Shown: positions 11,491-20,824 of the stretch, one piece after another
Layout of the letters: each line of letters starts with the position of its first letter
Position numbering within the stretch: the stretch's first letter is position 1
From: Priestia aryabhattai
GTDB lineage: Bacteria; Bacillota; Bacilli; Bacillales; Bacillaceae_H
DNA length: 64,000 bases
Assembly (NCBI RefSeq): GCF_023715685.1
Contig: NZ_JAMBOQ010000001.1
Location: 930,001 to 994,000 of the forward strand
Direction: 5' to 3'
Made by a program: the position numbers and the translations under genes
The notes under the pieces: generated by a model
Database searches by the model: none
The model's input: the letters and a program-made list of their open reading frames with translations, nothing else
Told to the model about the DNA's origin: nothing

Positions 11491-13314
11491 TTAATCTTCG
11501 TCCATGCGAAGCACAGCCATAAATGCTTCCTGCGGTACTTCAACAGAACCGACCTGCTTCATACGTTTTTTACCTTCTTTTTGCTTTTCAAGAAGTTTAC
11601 GTTTACGAGAGATATCTCCGCCGTAACATTTTGCTAAAACGTTTTTGCGAATGGCTTTAATTGTTGAACGCGCCACAATTTTTTGACCGATTGCCGCTTG
11701 AATCGGCACTTCGAACTGTTGACGTGGAATAAGCTCTTTAAGCTTTTCTACAATGACTTTACCACGATCGTAAGCTGAATCTCTGTGAACGATAAACGAC
11801 AGCGCATCGACCGTTTCACCGTTTAAGAGAATATCCATCTTCACAAGCTTCGAAGGCTGATATCCGATAAGCTCGTAATCAAACGACGCATAGCCTTTTG
11901 TATTTGATTTTAATTGATCAAAGAAATCATATACAATTTCAGCTAGCGGAATTTCGTATACAATACTAACGCGATTAGCATCCAAGTACTGCATATCAAT
12001 AAAGTTACCTCGCTTCTTCTGACAAAGCTCCATCACAGCACCAACATAATCGTTTGGTACCATCATCGTTGCCTTCACATACGGTTCTTCCACACGTTCA
12101 ATTTTTTGTGGGTCCGGCATATTAGAAGGGTTATCTACAGACAGATGAGTCTCGTCTGTTAAATACACGTCATAAATAACGCTTGGAGCTGTTGTAATTA
12201 AATCAATTTTAAATTCACGCTCAATACGCTCTTGGATAATTTCCATGTGAAGCAACCCTAAGAATCCACATCGGAAACCAAACCCTAAGGCCTGAGACGT
12301 CTCTGGTTCAAACTGAAGTGCAGAGTCATTTAGCTCTAACTTTTCTAGTGCTTCACGAAGATCGTTGTACTTCGCTGTATCAATCGGATACAGTCCGCAG
12401 TATACCATTGGATTCAGACGACGATAACCAGGAAGAGGTTCACTTGCTCCGTTTTTAGCAAGAGTAATCGTATCCCCTACTCGCGTATCTCCAACGTTTT
12501 TAATAGCTGCTGTTAAAAATCCTACGTCGCCAACAGAAAGTTCATCTTTAGCAACGGCTTTTGGCGTTAACACACCTAGCTCCGTTACCTCAAACTCTTT
12601 TCCTGTTGCCATCATTTTAATTTTGTCGCCTACTTTTACTCGTCCCTGTACGATACGAATAGATGCAACTACACCTCGGTATGCATCATAAAACGAATCA
12701 AAGATTAGTGCTTGAAGCGGTGCATCTGGATCGCCTTCAGGAGCAGGAACTTTTTCCACAATTTGTTCTAAAATCTCTTCAATTCCAATTCCTGCTTTAG
12801 CTGAAGCTAATACAGCTTCAGACGCATCTAGGCCAATTACGTCTTCAACCTCTTGGCGCACTCGCTCTGGCTCTGCGCTCGGCAGGTCAATCTTATTAAT
12901 GACAGGTAAAATTTCAAGGTTGTTATCAAGCGCTAAATATACGTTTGCTAGTGTTTGGGCTTCAATACCTTGAGCTGCATCTACTACTAGAATAGCACCT
13001 TCACACGCGGCTAAACTTCGCGACACTTCATATGTAAAATCGACGTGTCCCGGTGTATCAATTAGATGAAAAGTATACTCTTCTCCATCTTTTGCTGTGT
13101 ATTGAAGCTGCACAGCATTTAATTTAATGGTAATTCCACGTTCACGTTCTAAATCCATCGAATCTAAAAGCTGAGCTTTCATTTCTCGCTGTGTTAATGC
13201 ATTTGTTTTTTCTAAAATACGGTCTGCTAATGTTGACTTACCGTGGTCTATATGAGCAATAATCGAAAAGTTTCTGATTTTCGATTGTCGTTTCAATCTT
13301 GCTTCTCTATCCAT
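11491..13314 (-). CDS. lepA: Elongation factor 4 (LepA) GTPase
   Basis: A ribosome-associated translational GTPase implicated in back-translocation and in translation initiation or 30S assembly. The 607 residues show G1 [10 protein letters not shown]3 DTPGHVDF, G4 NKID, an EF-G-like fold with domains II, III and V, and the LepA-specific basic C-terminal domain ([17 protein letters not shown]). The ATG at 13314 follows AGGAGTG and gives the usual [10 protein letters not shown] start; ten further upstream codons are open but not needed. Confidence 0.97.
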   Translation of the reverse strand: MDREARLKRQSKIRNFSIIAHIDHGKSTLADRILEKTNALTQREMKAQLLDSMDLERERGITIKLNAVQLQYTAKDGEEYTFHLIDTPGHVDFTYEVSRSLAACEGAILVVDAAQGIEAQTLANVYLALDNNLEILPVINKIDLPSAEPERVRQEVEDVIGLDASEAVLASAKAGIGIEEILEQIVEKVPAPEGDPDAPLQALIFDSFYDAYRGVVASIRIVQGRVKVGDKIKMMATGKEFEVTELGVLTPKAVAKDELSVGDVGFLTAAIKNVGDTRVGDTITLAKNGASEPLPGYRRLNPMVYCGLYPIDTAKYNDLREALEKLELNDSALQFEPETSQALGFGFRCGFLGLLHMEIIQERIEREFKIDLITTAPSVIYDVYLTDETHLSVDNPSNMPDPQKIERVEEPYVKATMMVPNDYVGAVMELCQKKRGNFIDMQYLDANRVSIVYEIPLAEIVYDFFDQLKSNTKGYASFDYELIGYQPSKLVKMDILLNGETVDALSFIVHRDSAYDRGKVIVEKLKELIPRQQFEVPIQAAIGQKIVARSTIKAIRKNVLAKCYGGDISRKRKLLEKQKEGKKRMKQVGSVEVPQEAFMAVLRMDED

Positions 13315-13417
13315 ATTTTTTTCACTCCTACTGAAAATCGGCAAAATACACTAAATTAAATTATAACAACACATTCGTCAACATTCAATAAGCATTCCAT
13401 TAGGGATTTTTCCATAC

Positions 13418-13444
13418 AAAAAAGCAGAAAGAGATTCTGCTTTT
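13418..13444 (-). terminator. Intrinsic terminator after yqxA
   Basis: The stem AAAAGCAGAA with its complement, a 5-base loop and a T-run overlaps the yqxA stop codon. Confidence 0.8.
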
Positions 13445-13778
13445 AATTAAAAAGATGATGGATAGCCTCGAAAGCTTTTCCTATTGTACTTTTCACGCCT
13501 TCAGCTAGACTTTGACCTAGCGACGAGAAAAAGTTAAAAGCCTTTCGTTTTTCTAAAAACTGCTGTTTTTCATCGATGTTCACGACTTTTTTTGAACCTA
13601 AAATAGCAGCTTTCACCTGACCATTTGACGTTTTAGACACATTAATAACATGTTCAATAGAAGGATCATTATATCCCTTCATTTTAATTAACCCTTGCTG
13701 AGCCGTCTGCATTCCTAAAAACACGACACACAGTAAAAAAACGGTTAGCACTACTGATTTTAAAGTAAATTTAATCAT
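13443..13778 (-). CDS. yqxA: YqxA family sporulation-region protein
   Basis: A 111-residue protein with one N-terminal transmembrane or signal segment (about residues 7-25, VVLTVFLLCVVFLG) and an otherwise soluble extracytoplasmic part. It matches the YqxA (DUF3679) family by position and sequence style. In B. subtilis yqxA follows spoIIP. Here it follows gpr directly with only 85 bases between them, and no spoIIP is present. Its function is unknown; a sporulation role is inferred from the neighbours only. The ATG at 13778 follows AAGGGG. Confidence 0.8.
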   Translation of the reverse strand: MIKFTLKSVVLTVFLLCVVFLGMQTAQQGLIKMKGYNDPSIEHVINVSKTSNGQVKAAILGSKKVVNIDEKQQFLEKRKAFNFFSSLGQSLAEGVKSTIGKAFEAIHHLFN

Positions 13779-13863
13779 ATTATCAGGCCCCTTACTTCTC
13801 TATCTTCTGTAGGTACTAACCATTATGACTATATTCTGAAGAACTCATTCATCTAAAAGCGTA

Positions 13864-14976
13864 TTAATGAGTATATGCCCCAAAGTTCTCTTGGTCCACT
13901 TCATGATGCAAAGCAGCGTTTAGCCCTCCTGCAACTACATTAGCCATATCTTCAATAAACATATCCACTTCTTTTGGCGTGACCATCAAATTATGACCTA
14001 AAGGTGCAAGCACTTCATGAATAAGACGTCTTTTTTCTTCATCGGGAAGAGTGCCAATCATACCGAGATACGTTTGACGCTGCTCTTCATTGGGTAAATC
14101 ATCCTCCGTGAGCTTCTTTTTTTCTCCAAACGTCATACCAGACGGAAGCAGCGACTTAGACGGCTTTCCCTGCTCTTTCATTTCTCGGCCGAAATGTTTC
14201 AAGATAAAGTCAATTGTATCGCTTGTAATGGAGACAGCATCCACCACCGTTGGAATACCTATTGCGATAACTGGAATTCCAAGTGTTTCATAACTAATTT
14301 CTTTGCGCTTGTTTCCAACCCCAGATCCCGGATGAATACCTGAATCTGAAATTTGAATAGTAGCATTTACACGTTCAATCGAACGAGCGGCCAGCGCATC
14401 GATTGCAATAATAAAATCTGGATTCACTTTCTTTACAACACCAAAGATAATATCACTTGTCTCAATACCCGTCATTCCCATTACTCCCGGAACAATAGCA
14501 CTAACGGGTCTAAAGCCGTCCTGCACGCTTTCAGGCTGCAACTCAAACAAATGTCTTGTAATCAACAAATTATCTACTGCCTTTGGTCCAAGCGCATCTG
14601 GTGTAACGCTTAAGTTTCCAAGACCCACTACAAGACAGCTAGCATCGTCTGGAATGTTGAGGCTTTTAATAAAAAAATTCAGTTCTTTAGCAAATACTTC
14701 TTCCATGGCCTCTTGCTTTTCAGTATCCTGCTCGCGAATGCCTACCGATTCAAGCGTTACATATCGGCCTTTTTTCTTACCGATTGCTTCTGCGCCCTCT
14801 TCCGTAATTTCTACCATTGAAATTTTGACACCTTGTTCTTCTTTTTCTTTCACAATTACGCCTTTGATTTCTGACTGGTTATTCGATTTAGGCTGGTTTT
14901 CTAGCGCTATGTCTTTTGCTTCGACAGCTAAATCCGTACGCACGCTATATTGACTCAAATCAAGTTCTTTTTCCAT
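13864..14976 (-). CDS. gpr: Germination protease GPR (SASP endopeptidase)
   Basis: The spore protease that degrades small acid-soluble DNA-binding proteins during germination. The 370-residue precursor starts [15 protein letters not shown], the 15-residue propeptide removed by self-cleavage before LAVEA. The cleavage site resembles the sites in its SASP substrates. The rest matches the homotetrameric A25-family fold, with [17 protein letters not shown] and AIDALAARS near the active region. The sequence agrees closely with the P. megaterium enzyme as I recall it. The ATG at 14976 lies after GGAGG. It is divergent from rpsT and is probably made in the forespore under sigma-G, though I see no clear sigma-G promoter. 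Confidence 0.97.
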   Translation of the reverse strand: MEKELDLSQYSVRTDLAVEAKDIALENQPKSNNQSEIKGVIVKEKEEQGVKISMVEITEEGAEAIGKKKGRYVTLESVGIREQDTEKQEAMEEVFAKELNFFIKSLNIPDDASCLVVGLGNLSVTPDALGPKAVDNLLITRHLFELQPESVQDGFRPVSAIVPGVMGMTGIETSDIIFGVVKKVNPDFIIAIDALAARSIERVNATIQISDSGIHPGSGVGNKRKEISYETLGIPVIAIGIPTVVDAVSITSDTIDFILKHFGREMKEQGKPSKSLLPSGMTFGEKKKLTEDDLPNEEQRQTYLGMIGTLPDEEKRRLIHEVLAPLGHNLMVTPKEVDMFIEDMANVVAGGLNAALHHEVDQENFGAYTH

Positions 14977-15129
14977 TTCTTAACCTCCTAGACAATCTTT
15001 GTTGAAATTATTGTCACCGAGGACTGGCAGATTCATGCATTTAAGAAATGAAAAGTAGAAGGAAGGGCGCAATATCAGCTACAAGCTTTTGAAGAGAGGT
15101 CTGTCATATAAAATTCCTTGTCAAGGCTA

Positions 15130-15158
15130 TTGCATTCTGTCCTTGTGTTTGATAAAAT
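15130..15158 (+). promoter_or_regulatory. Probable sigma-A promoter of rpsT
   Basis: TTGCAT (15130-15135), 17 bases, then TAAAAT (15153-15158), about 75 bases upstream of the rpsT start. Confidence 0.6.
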
Positions 15159-15232
15159 ATCTTTTGTTCTTATTGTGAAGAATGTCGAGTTCTATATAAT
15201 CTCGATTGTTATCATTTCGGGAGGTGAAACGG

Positions 15233-15499
15233 ATGCCAAACATTAAATCAGCTATCAAACGTGTAAAAACTACTGAAGCTCGCCGTGCTCATAACATTCA
15301 AGCTAAATCAGCTATGCGTACTGCAATCAAAAACTTTGAAGCTTTAGTTGAAAACAACGATGTAGATAACGCAAAAGCAGCATTTGCTGTTGCTTCTAAA
15401 AAATTAGACAAAGCTGCACAATCTGGTATTATCCACAAAAATGCTGCAGCTCGTCAAAAATCTCGCTTAGCAGTAAAACTTAACGGTTTATCAGCATAA
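15233..15499 (+). CDS. rpsT: 30S ribosomal protein S20
   Basis: An 88-residue, Lys/Ala-rich helical protein beginning [18 protein letters not shown], the conserved S20 N-terminus. It binds 16S rRNA early in 30S assembly. The ATG at 15233 lies 8 bases after GGGAGG; the frame is open for nine codons upstream but these are not used. It is monocistronic: a sigma-A promoter lies upstream and a terminator directly follows. It faces gpr divergently and holA convergently, as in B. subtilis. Confidence 0.98.
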   Translation: MPNIKSAIKRVKTTEARRAHNIQAKSAMRTAIKNFEALVENNDVDNAKAAFAVASKKLDKAAQSGIIHKNAAARQKSRLAVKLNGLSA

Positions 15500-15506
15500 T
15501 TGAGAC

Positions 15507-15535
15507 AAAAACGATCCCATTAGGATCGTTTTTTT
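15507..15535. terminator. Bidirectional terminator between rpsT and holA
   Basis: The stem AAAACGATCC with its complement, a 6-base loop and flanking A and T runs lies between the convergent stops of rpsT and holA, so it can serve both strands. Confidence 0.85.
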
Positions 15536-16550
15536 ATTGCGCTCTTTTTAATAAAAACAGCTGTAAAATAAGCGCTTTATCCATTTTTCCCGTCTTCATT
15601 TCATAATCTGCCTCTGCTAAATCCTTTAAAATTCCTTTAAGCTGCTGTTCCTCAAAACTTCTGCTCTGCTGCAAAGCAATTTTTACACGAAACGGATGAA
15701 CCTTAATTGTTTGGGCAATTTGCTGCTGACCGTACCCTTGGCTAGACAGCTGCTTCGTATGATAAATCAAACGAAACTGCGTCGCTAACAAAGATAAAAT
15801 TTTAATAGGCTCTTCGTTATTACGCAGTAAATCCTGATACATATTTAAAGCAGTAGAAACCTTTCGCTGAATAACAGCGTCAATAAGCGTAAATACATTT
15901 TGTTCAAGCGTTTTTGCCACAAGCTTAAGCACAACTTCTTTTGTAATGACTCCGCCTTGTCCAACGTATAACACCATTTTTTCAATTTCATTTGTCACAA
16001 GCGTTACATTAAGACCCACAAGCTGAATAAGCAACGTCACAGCATCTTCATCCATATTCACCTCATCTTTTGAAAGCAAATTATGAACCCACTGTTTCAT
16101 TTCTTTTTCACCAAATTCGTTCGCTTCGATGTAAGCTGCTTGTTTTTTTAATAATTTTGTTATTTTTTTTCTTTCATCGAGCTTTTCATAAGGGGCTAGT
16201 AGAATTAACGTTGAAAAAGACGAGGGCTGCTCGACATATTGCTGAAGTTTTGCTAGATCATGTTCTACTTTATCTTTTGATTTTTCAGCCGTTAAAAATG
16301 CTGCATTTTTCGCAACCACTACACGCTTGTCTCCTAAAAAAGGAAGCGTTTCAGCATCTTCTAGAACTTGATCAATCGGTGTTTCTTCTAAATCGTATAG
16401 AGACAAGTTAAATTCTTTATCTTCTTCATCCAACGTATAGTCGACGATTTTATCTCTAATCTTTTTACTCATAAATGCATTGACCCCGTGTATTAAGTAA
16501 ACGGGGGCTATATTATTTTTGGTAATACTTTTTAAGCTATCAACTGCCAA
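15534..16550 (-). CDS. holA: DNA polymerase III delta subunit
   Basis: The clamp-loader delta subunit that opens the beta sliding clamp. The 338 residues begin with a P-loop-like domain (APVYLIHGVNAFMSKKIRD), followed by the AAA+ lid and a helical collar domain (DLLRNNEEPIKILSLLATQFRL style). The start is a TTG at 16550, preceded by AGAGGAG with about 10 bases spacing. I see no better ATG. It is convergent with rpsT. Its own promoter should lie in the AT-rich gap before yqzM. Confidence 0.92.
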   Translation of the reverse strand: MAVDSLKSITKNNIAPVYLIHGVNAFMSKKIRDKIVDYTLDEEDKEFNLSLYDLEETPIDQVLEDAETLPFLGDKRVVVAKNAAFLTAEKSKDKVEHDLAKLQQYVEQPSSFSTLILLAPYEKLDERKKITKLLKKQAAYIEANEFGEKEMKQWVHNLLSKDEVNMDEDAVTLLIQLVGLNVTLVTNEIEKMVLYVGQGGVITKEVVLKLVAKTLEQNVFTLIDAVIQRKVSTALNMYQDLLRNNEEPIKILSLLATQFRLIYHTKQLSSQGYGQQQIAQTIKVHPFRVKIALQQSRSFEEQQLKGILKDLAEADYEMKTGKMDKALILQLFLLKRAQ

Positions 16551-16877
16551 CGTATATGCGCTCCTCTTTTTTTATTCATCTATGTTGATTATGTATAGTT
16601 ATTGATAAACAAAATACAATTTCTATCGTAAAGGTGTTATGAGTTTTTGGCAACAATACAAAAGGAATTGCCTTAAAACGACAATTCCTCAGTTTATGAT
16701 AAACATCAACAATATAAGCCCTAGGTTACTTAATTGTTAATGATTAAACCCTTATCTCTATTTTCTCCTCATGCTCGTAAAGTATAGTTGTTAACTGTTG
16801 TCAGTTTATGAAAACGCTTTTAAATTGTCTAGATTTTTAAAAAAAGTTAGATTATACTGTAAACAGGAGGGGTGTTA
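16551..16877. other. Divergent intergenic region between holA and yqzM
   Basis: This 327-base AT-rich stretch must carry the promoters of holA and yqzM. It holds an 8-bp inverted repeat (AGGAATTG at 16663-16670 with CAATTCCT at 16682-16689) and, near 16855, a TATACT that could be the yqzM -10 box. I see no convincing gene in it. Confidence 0.5.
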
Positions 16878-17012
16878 ATGAACCAATTTGAAGAAAGTGT
16901 CCAAAGTAAACGCAACGACGCTGTCGATTCTGCCGTAGGATTTGGTGTTTCATTTGGCTTTTTCACTGCCTTATTTGTTATTGCAACTGTGATTCACTAC
17001 TTAGGTTCGTAA
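16878..17012 (+). CDS. yqzM: YqzM family small membrane protein
   Basis: A 44-residue protein, MNQFEESVQSKRNDAVDSAV followed by a single hydrophobic span (about residues 21-41) and a short tail. Length, sequence and position between comEC and holA match the B. subtilis YqzM family. AGGAGG lies 8 bases before the ATG and a hairpin with T-run follows. Function is unknown. Confidence 0.9.
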   Translation: MNQFEESVQSKRNDAVDSAVGFGVSFGFFTALFVIATVIHYLGS

Positions 17013-17021
17013 AATTGCTTC

Positions 17022-17047
17022 AAGGCTGCTTCTTAGCAGTCTTTTTT
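17022..17047 (+). terminator. Terminator after yqzM
   Basis: The stem AAGGCTGC / GCAGTCTT (one G-T pair) with a 6-base loop and six T residues lies 10 bases past the yqzM stop. Confidence 0.7.
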
Positions 17048-17069
17048 AGTTCGTTTTTCTTACTATAGA

Positions 17070-19361
17070 CTATGGAAGTTGCTGCGAAAACGTTCCTGAC
17101 TTTTTTGTAAATTCATACATCACCCCCCCATCTTCATCTGTTCGATAAATATACACCCCGTAGCTTTTCAGAAGCTGTAAAATTTCTTGATGAGGATGAC
17201 CATAACGATTTTTTTGCCCCGCTGAAACAAGCGCTACTTTAGGATTTAAATGTTGAACAAACTCTTCTGAAGTTGAGGTTTTACTGCCATGATGTCCAAC
17301 TTTTAATACATCTGCTTTAAGGTTTGGAAAGTCTTTCAATATTCTTTGTTCTCCTTCTTTTTCTAAATCTCCGGTGAATAGCCATCTTAAATTTCCTAAC
17401 TTAACGTCTATTACAATTGAGCCGTTGTTGCTCGTTTTTTCAAGACCTGTCGGAGAAATAATCTGAAATAAAATGCCTCCTTCTTGCCAACTATCTCCTT
17501 GTTGAACAATTTGAACAGGTACGCTTTGTTTTTGAGCAGCGATCATCAAGTCATTCTCCACATCATTTAATTCTGCTTTTTTCCCAAGTATCAGCTCTCC
17601 GACGCTCACTTTTGAAAATAAATGCTGTGCCGCACCTGCGTGATCATAATCACCGTGTGTGATAATCATTTTATCTACCTTTGTAATTCCTTTTGAATGC
17701 AAAAAGGGGACAAGCACATCTTCTCCCACGTCAAAAGAGGAACGACGCTTTTGCCATGGTTCTTTTGGAAATGAAACAGTTCCTCCGGTATCGATGATAT
17801 ACACACCTCTTCGATAAGGGAGCTCAATGATAAAGCAGTCTCCTTGTCCTACATCCACCATTGTAACCGTTCCTTTTGGATTCAAATAAGGATACATACA
17901 TTGTGCGACTAACAAAGCCACGAGAAGAAACATATAGCGAAAGAAAAGTCTCCCTTCTTCGACCGCAACAAATAAAGCATAAATGCATAAGTACATGCCC
18001 AAAAACAGCAAAATGTGGGGTTTTCCTGTTACAAAATCAGCGGGAATCCACTCAAATAAGCCAAGCAATTTCTCACAAAAAAGTAAAAGAACATGAAGAA
18101 TTTGCTCCAGCAATTCACTCACTCCCGGCAAGATGATACGAACAAAAAGAATGAGCAAACAAAGGGGTAACACAACAAGAGAAAACAACGGTACAAAAAC
18201 CATATTTAATGGCAAACTGAGGAGAGATACTCCATAAAAATAATACAACAATAAAGGAAGTGAACTGACTTGTGCAATCGCTGAAACAGCCATGAGCTGG
18301 CTGAAAGAAGAATGAAAACGAGGTAAAATCGTCTGACTCGATAAAATCAATGCAAAACTAACAGCAAAAGAAAGCTGAAATCCTACATCAAATAAATAGT
18401 ACGGTTTAAAAAGCAGCATGGCCATAAAAGCAAGACTGATGCTATCAACCAAAAGAATTTTCTTTTGTATTTTTATAGATATAAGCATCAGCATGCTCAT
18501 AAAGACAGCTCGAACAACTGAAGCGCTGCCACCGGCCAAAACCATGTATACAGGAAGAAGCACAAGTAAAAGCGTAATAGCTCGCCCCCGCGTTATTCCA
18601 ATCCGAATTAGCAAATAAAAACACATCGCTGTCAGCAGTCCAACATGAAGACCTGATATTGCAAGCAAGTGTATTAAACCAAATTGCTGATAGCGCTTGA
18701 TACTTTCTTCTTCGATGCCGGTGCGCTCGCCGTAAATTAATGCCTGCATAAACCCAGCGCTTGGATTGGACATATTTTGTTGGATATAATTAATTCCTTT
18801 TTGACGAATAAAGGTAAGGTACGTAAGGGGAGTTAAAGTAGGGAGCTGACATTTTACCAAATCAAGTCTCTTGACGTTAAGCTGCCAATGAATAGACTGA
18901 TGGTATAAATATTGCTGATAATCAAATGCATGAAGGTTGCGAGCAGGTGAAGGCGAAGTTAATTGCCCCGCTAGTTGACAAACTTGATGAATCGTTAGCT
19001 TTTCGAGCTGCTGTTTCTCTTCCAACGTTTTTAGTTTATAAAAAGCCATGACCTCTTCATTTTGAACCGTAAACCTAAAAGTAAGCTTGTCGCCATCACT
19101 ATGCGGAACAGATGAAATTTCGCCTGTAAAAGTAGAAGAGTCAGCTAAAAGAACCGTTTTGTTATGCTTGTTTGTCTCAGCTAATAGATAGACGCAAAAA
19201 ACACTCAACAGTGCAGAAGCAATAACTACTTTCCTCGGACATTGTAGCCATTGAAAAATGAAAAGCACGATTAGCAAAAACAAGCTTGTAGCGGAATGAT
19301 TATCATATGCATATAAAGCTATCATCATGCTAAAAGCACAGTAAATATAATATCCTTTCAC
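17070..19361 (-). CDS. comEC: DNA internalization channel ComEC/Rec2
   Basis: The predicted membrane channel that brings single-stranded transforming DNA into the cytosol. The 763 residues comprise an N-terminal DUF4131/OB-like part, a polytopic Competence domain (about residues 200-480, many hydrophobic spans), and a C-terminal metallo-beta-lactamase-like domain with THGDYDHAGA and a later HHGSKTS motif. The MBL domain may degrade the non-transforming strand. The GTG at 19361 follows AAAGGAG. A strong hairpin separates it from comEB, so its expression may be partly uncoupled. Confidence 0.96.
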   Translation of the reverse strand: MKGYYIYCAFSMMIALYAYDNHSATSLFLLIVLFIFQWLQCPRKVVIASALLSVFCVYLLAETNKHNKTVLLADSSTFTGEISSVPHSDGDKLTFRFTVQNEEVMAFYKLKTLEEKQQLEKLTIHQVCQLAGQLTSPSPARNLHAFDYQQYLYHQSIHWQLNVKRLDLVKCQLPTLTPLTYLTFIRQKGINYIQQNMSNPSAGFMQALIYGERTGIEEESIKRYQQFGLIHLLAISGLHVGLLTAMCFYLLIRIGITRGRAITLLLVLLPVYMVLAGGSASVVRAVFMSMLMLISIKIQKKILLVDSISLAFMAMLLFKPYYLFDVGFQLSFAVSFALILSSQTILPRFHSSFSQLMAVSAIAQVSSLPLLLYYFYGVSLLSLPLNMVFVPLFSLVVLPLCLLILFVRIILPGVSELLEQILHVLLLFCEKLLGLFEWIPADFVTGKPHILLFLGMYLCIYALFVAVEEGRLFFRYMFLLVALLVAQCMYPYLNPKGTVTMVDVGQGDCFIIELPYRRGVYIIDTGGTVSFPKEPWQKRRSSFDVGEDVLVPFLHSKGITKVDKMIITHGDYDHAGAAQHLFSKVSVGELILGKKAELNDVENDLMIAAQKQSVPVQIVQQGDSWQEGGILFQIISPTGLEKTSNNGSIVIDVKLGNLRWLFTGDLEKEGEQRILKDFPNLKADVLKVGHHGSKTSTSEEFVQHLNPKVALVSAGQKNRYGHPHQEILQLLKSYGVYIYRTDEDGGVMYEFTKKSGTFSQQLP

Positions 19362-19380
19362 TTTTAGCTCCTTTCTTCTT

Positions 19381-19426
19381 AAAAAAAAGAGGCTTTTTAC
19401 TGTTACCGAGTAAAAAACCTCTTTTA
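19381..19426 (-). terminator. Terminator-like hairpin between comEB and comEC
   Basis: A long, nearly perfect stem (AAAAGAGG-TTTTTTACT against AGTAAAAA-CCTCTTTT) with a 7-base loop ends in eight T residues on the minus strand, just past the comEB stop. It looks like a strong terminator inside the comE operon. Confidence 0.8.
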
Positions 19427-19429
19427 CCT

Positions 19430-19996
19430 TTAATTTGCCGTAAACAAAGCGAGAGCTTCACGCTGTAAATTCATCACTTCTGCTTCGTCCTCTCCGCTTT
19501 TTTCTAAACGAGCGAGAACATCCGTCACAAATTGAAGCTTCTCTTTACTTTTTAAGTCAATGATTGCTTCATCAAGTTCAACTTTTGCTGTTTTCACTCC
19601 CGCCTGTTGAAATAACTCAACAGCATACGGATGATTTTTGTAATCATTAGCATAATATACTGTTTTAATTCCTGCTTGAATAAGGGCTTTACAGCAATTT
19701 AAACAAGGAAAATGCGTGACGTATACTTCCGCATCTTCTGTTTTTACGCCAAACTTAGCACACTGTAGCAGTGCATTCACTTCTGCATGGACAGTTCTTA
19801 CACAGTGTCCATCAATCACATAACAGCCTTCGTCAGCACAATGCACCCCTCCGCTGATCGAGCCGTTATATCCTCCAGCTATAATACGTTTATCACGTAC
19901 AACTGTAGCCCCAACAGCTAGACGTTCACAAGTGCTTCTCAAAGCTAGCAAATGGCTTTGTGCCATAAAATATTGATCCCATGAAATCCGGTTCAT
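19430..19996 (-). CDS. comEB: dCMP deaminase family protein ComEB
   Basis: A zinc-dependent deoxycytidylate deaminase converting dCMP to dUMP for dTTP synthesis. The 188 residues carry the zinc/catalytic motif HAEVNA and the second motif FPCLNC, plus an extra Cys/His-rich insertion (CADEGCYVIDGHC) usual for this subfamily. Though part of the comE operon, ComEB is not needed for DNA uptake itself in B. subtilis; it aids polar localisation of competence proteins. The ATG at 19996 follows AGGGAATGAG. Confidence 0.93.
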   Translation of the reverse strand: MNRISWDQYFMAQSHLLALRSTCERLAVGATVVRDKRIIAGGYNGSISGGVHCADEGCYVIDGHCVRTVHAEVNALLQCAKFGVKTEDAEVYVTHFPCLNCCKALIQAGIKTVYYANDYKNHPYAVELFQQAGVKTAKVELDEAIIDLKSKEKLQFVTDVLARLEKSGEDEAEVMNLQREALALFTAN

Positions 19997-20092
19997 CTCA
20001 TTCCCTACCTTTTTATTTAAAACTGAATGATTATAATTATACTTGTCTCTTTCATAGTGTAGCGTTTCTTTTCCTTTTTCGTCAATAAGTCT

Positions 20093-20728
20093 CTACTGTA
20101 CCGTAATTTGAGCTTTAATTTTTTCTAGCGACTTCTCGCCAATACCTGATACTTGCCCCAAATCCTCTACCGTTTGAAACAAGCCATTTTCCTCTCGATA
20201 TGAAACGATGGCACTCGCTTTTGAAGGTCCAATCCCATTCAACGTTTGAAGTTCATCAGTGTTCGCCGTATTGATATTAACAAGGGGCTGATTATTTGAA
20301 GTTCCTGAGGAAGACATTGAAGAAACAGGAGATGAAGGCGGGATTTCTTCTCCAGCAGCTGGAATATAAACAGCCATTTCATCTTGTAGCTTGCTAGCTA
20401 AATTGAGCTGTCTTAAGTCTGCTTCTTTCGTAGCACCTCCGGCTTGTGCTAAAGCATCTTTTACCCTTGCATCTTTCGGAAGCTGGTACACACCAGGCTT
20501 CTGAACAGCTCCTTTAATATCCACCATAACAAACGGGGAATCTTGGTTTGAAATTACTTGATTAGACGACTCTCCTTCTTTTTTTGTAGCGGAAGATTCT
20601 GCCTTTATCATATCCGAGGTTTGAAGAGAACTTTCCGGTTTCTCTCCACCTGTCCGATAGATATAAAAAGCCAATCCAACTGCTAAGCAAATACACCCAA
20701 TTAGCCATTGTTTTTTTAAAAAAGTCAA
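20093..20728 (-). CDS. comEA: Competence DNA receptor ComEA
   Basis: The membrane-anchored double-stranded DNA receptor for transformation. Of 211 residues the first ~25 form an anchor (WLIGCICLAVGLAFYIY). A flexible stretch and an SLBB domain (about 70-130, IKGAVQKPGVYQLP) follow, then a Ser/Asn-rich linker and a C-terminal helix-hairpin-helix DNA-binding domain (LNGIGPSKASAIVSYR and VSGIGEKSLEKI). I choose the TTG at 20728, 8 bases after AAAGGAG; a GTG nine bases upstream abuts that site. It leads comEA-comEB-comEC and is divergent from comER. Confidence 0.94.
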   Translation of the reverse strand: MTFLKKQWLIGCICLAVGLAFYIYRTGGEKPESSLQTSDMIKAESSATKKEGESSNQVISNQDSPFVMVDIKGAVQKPGVYQLPKDARVKDALAQAGGATKEADLRQLNLASKLQDEMAVYIPAAGEEIPPSSPVSSMSSSGTSNNQPLVNINTANTDELQTLNGIGPSKASAIVSYREENGLFQTVEDLGQVSGIGEKSLEKIKAQITVQ

Positions 20729-20824
20729 ATTGTACACTCCTTTGAATTTTGAAGTAACGTCATAAATTCCATCACGTCTTCATAGTGTTTAGAAGAAAAG
20801 GCTTTTGAAGGAGGGAATGAATCA

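Noticed and set aside
16639..16740. A 33-codon plus-strand frame before yqzM (MSFWQQYKRN...)
   Set aside because: The AAAGGTG before it is too close to the ATG, and the frame crosses an inverted repeat. There is no family resemblance.
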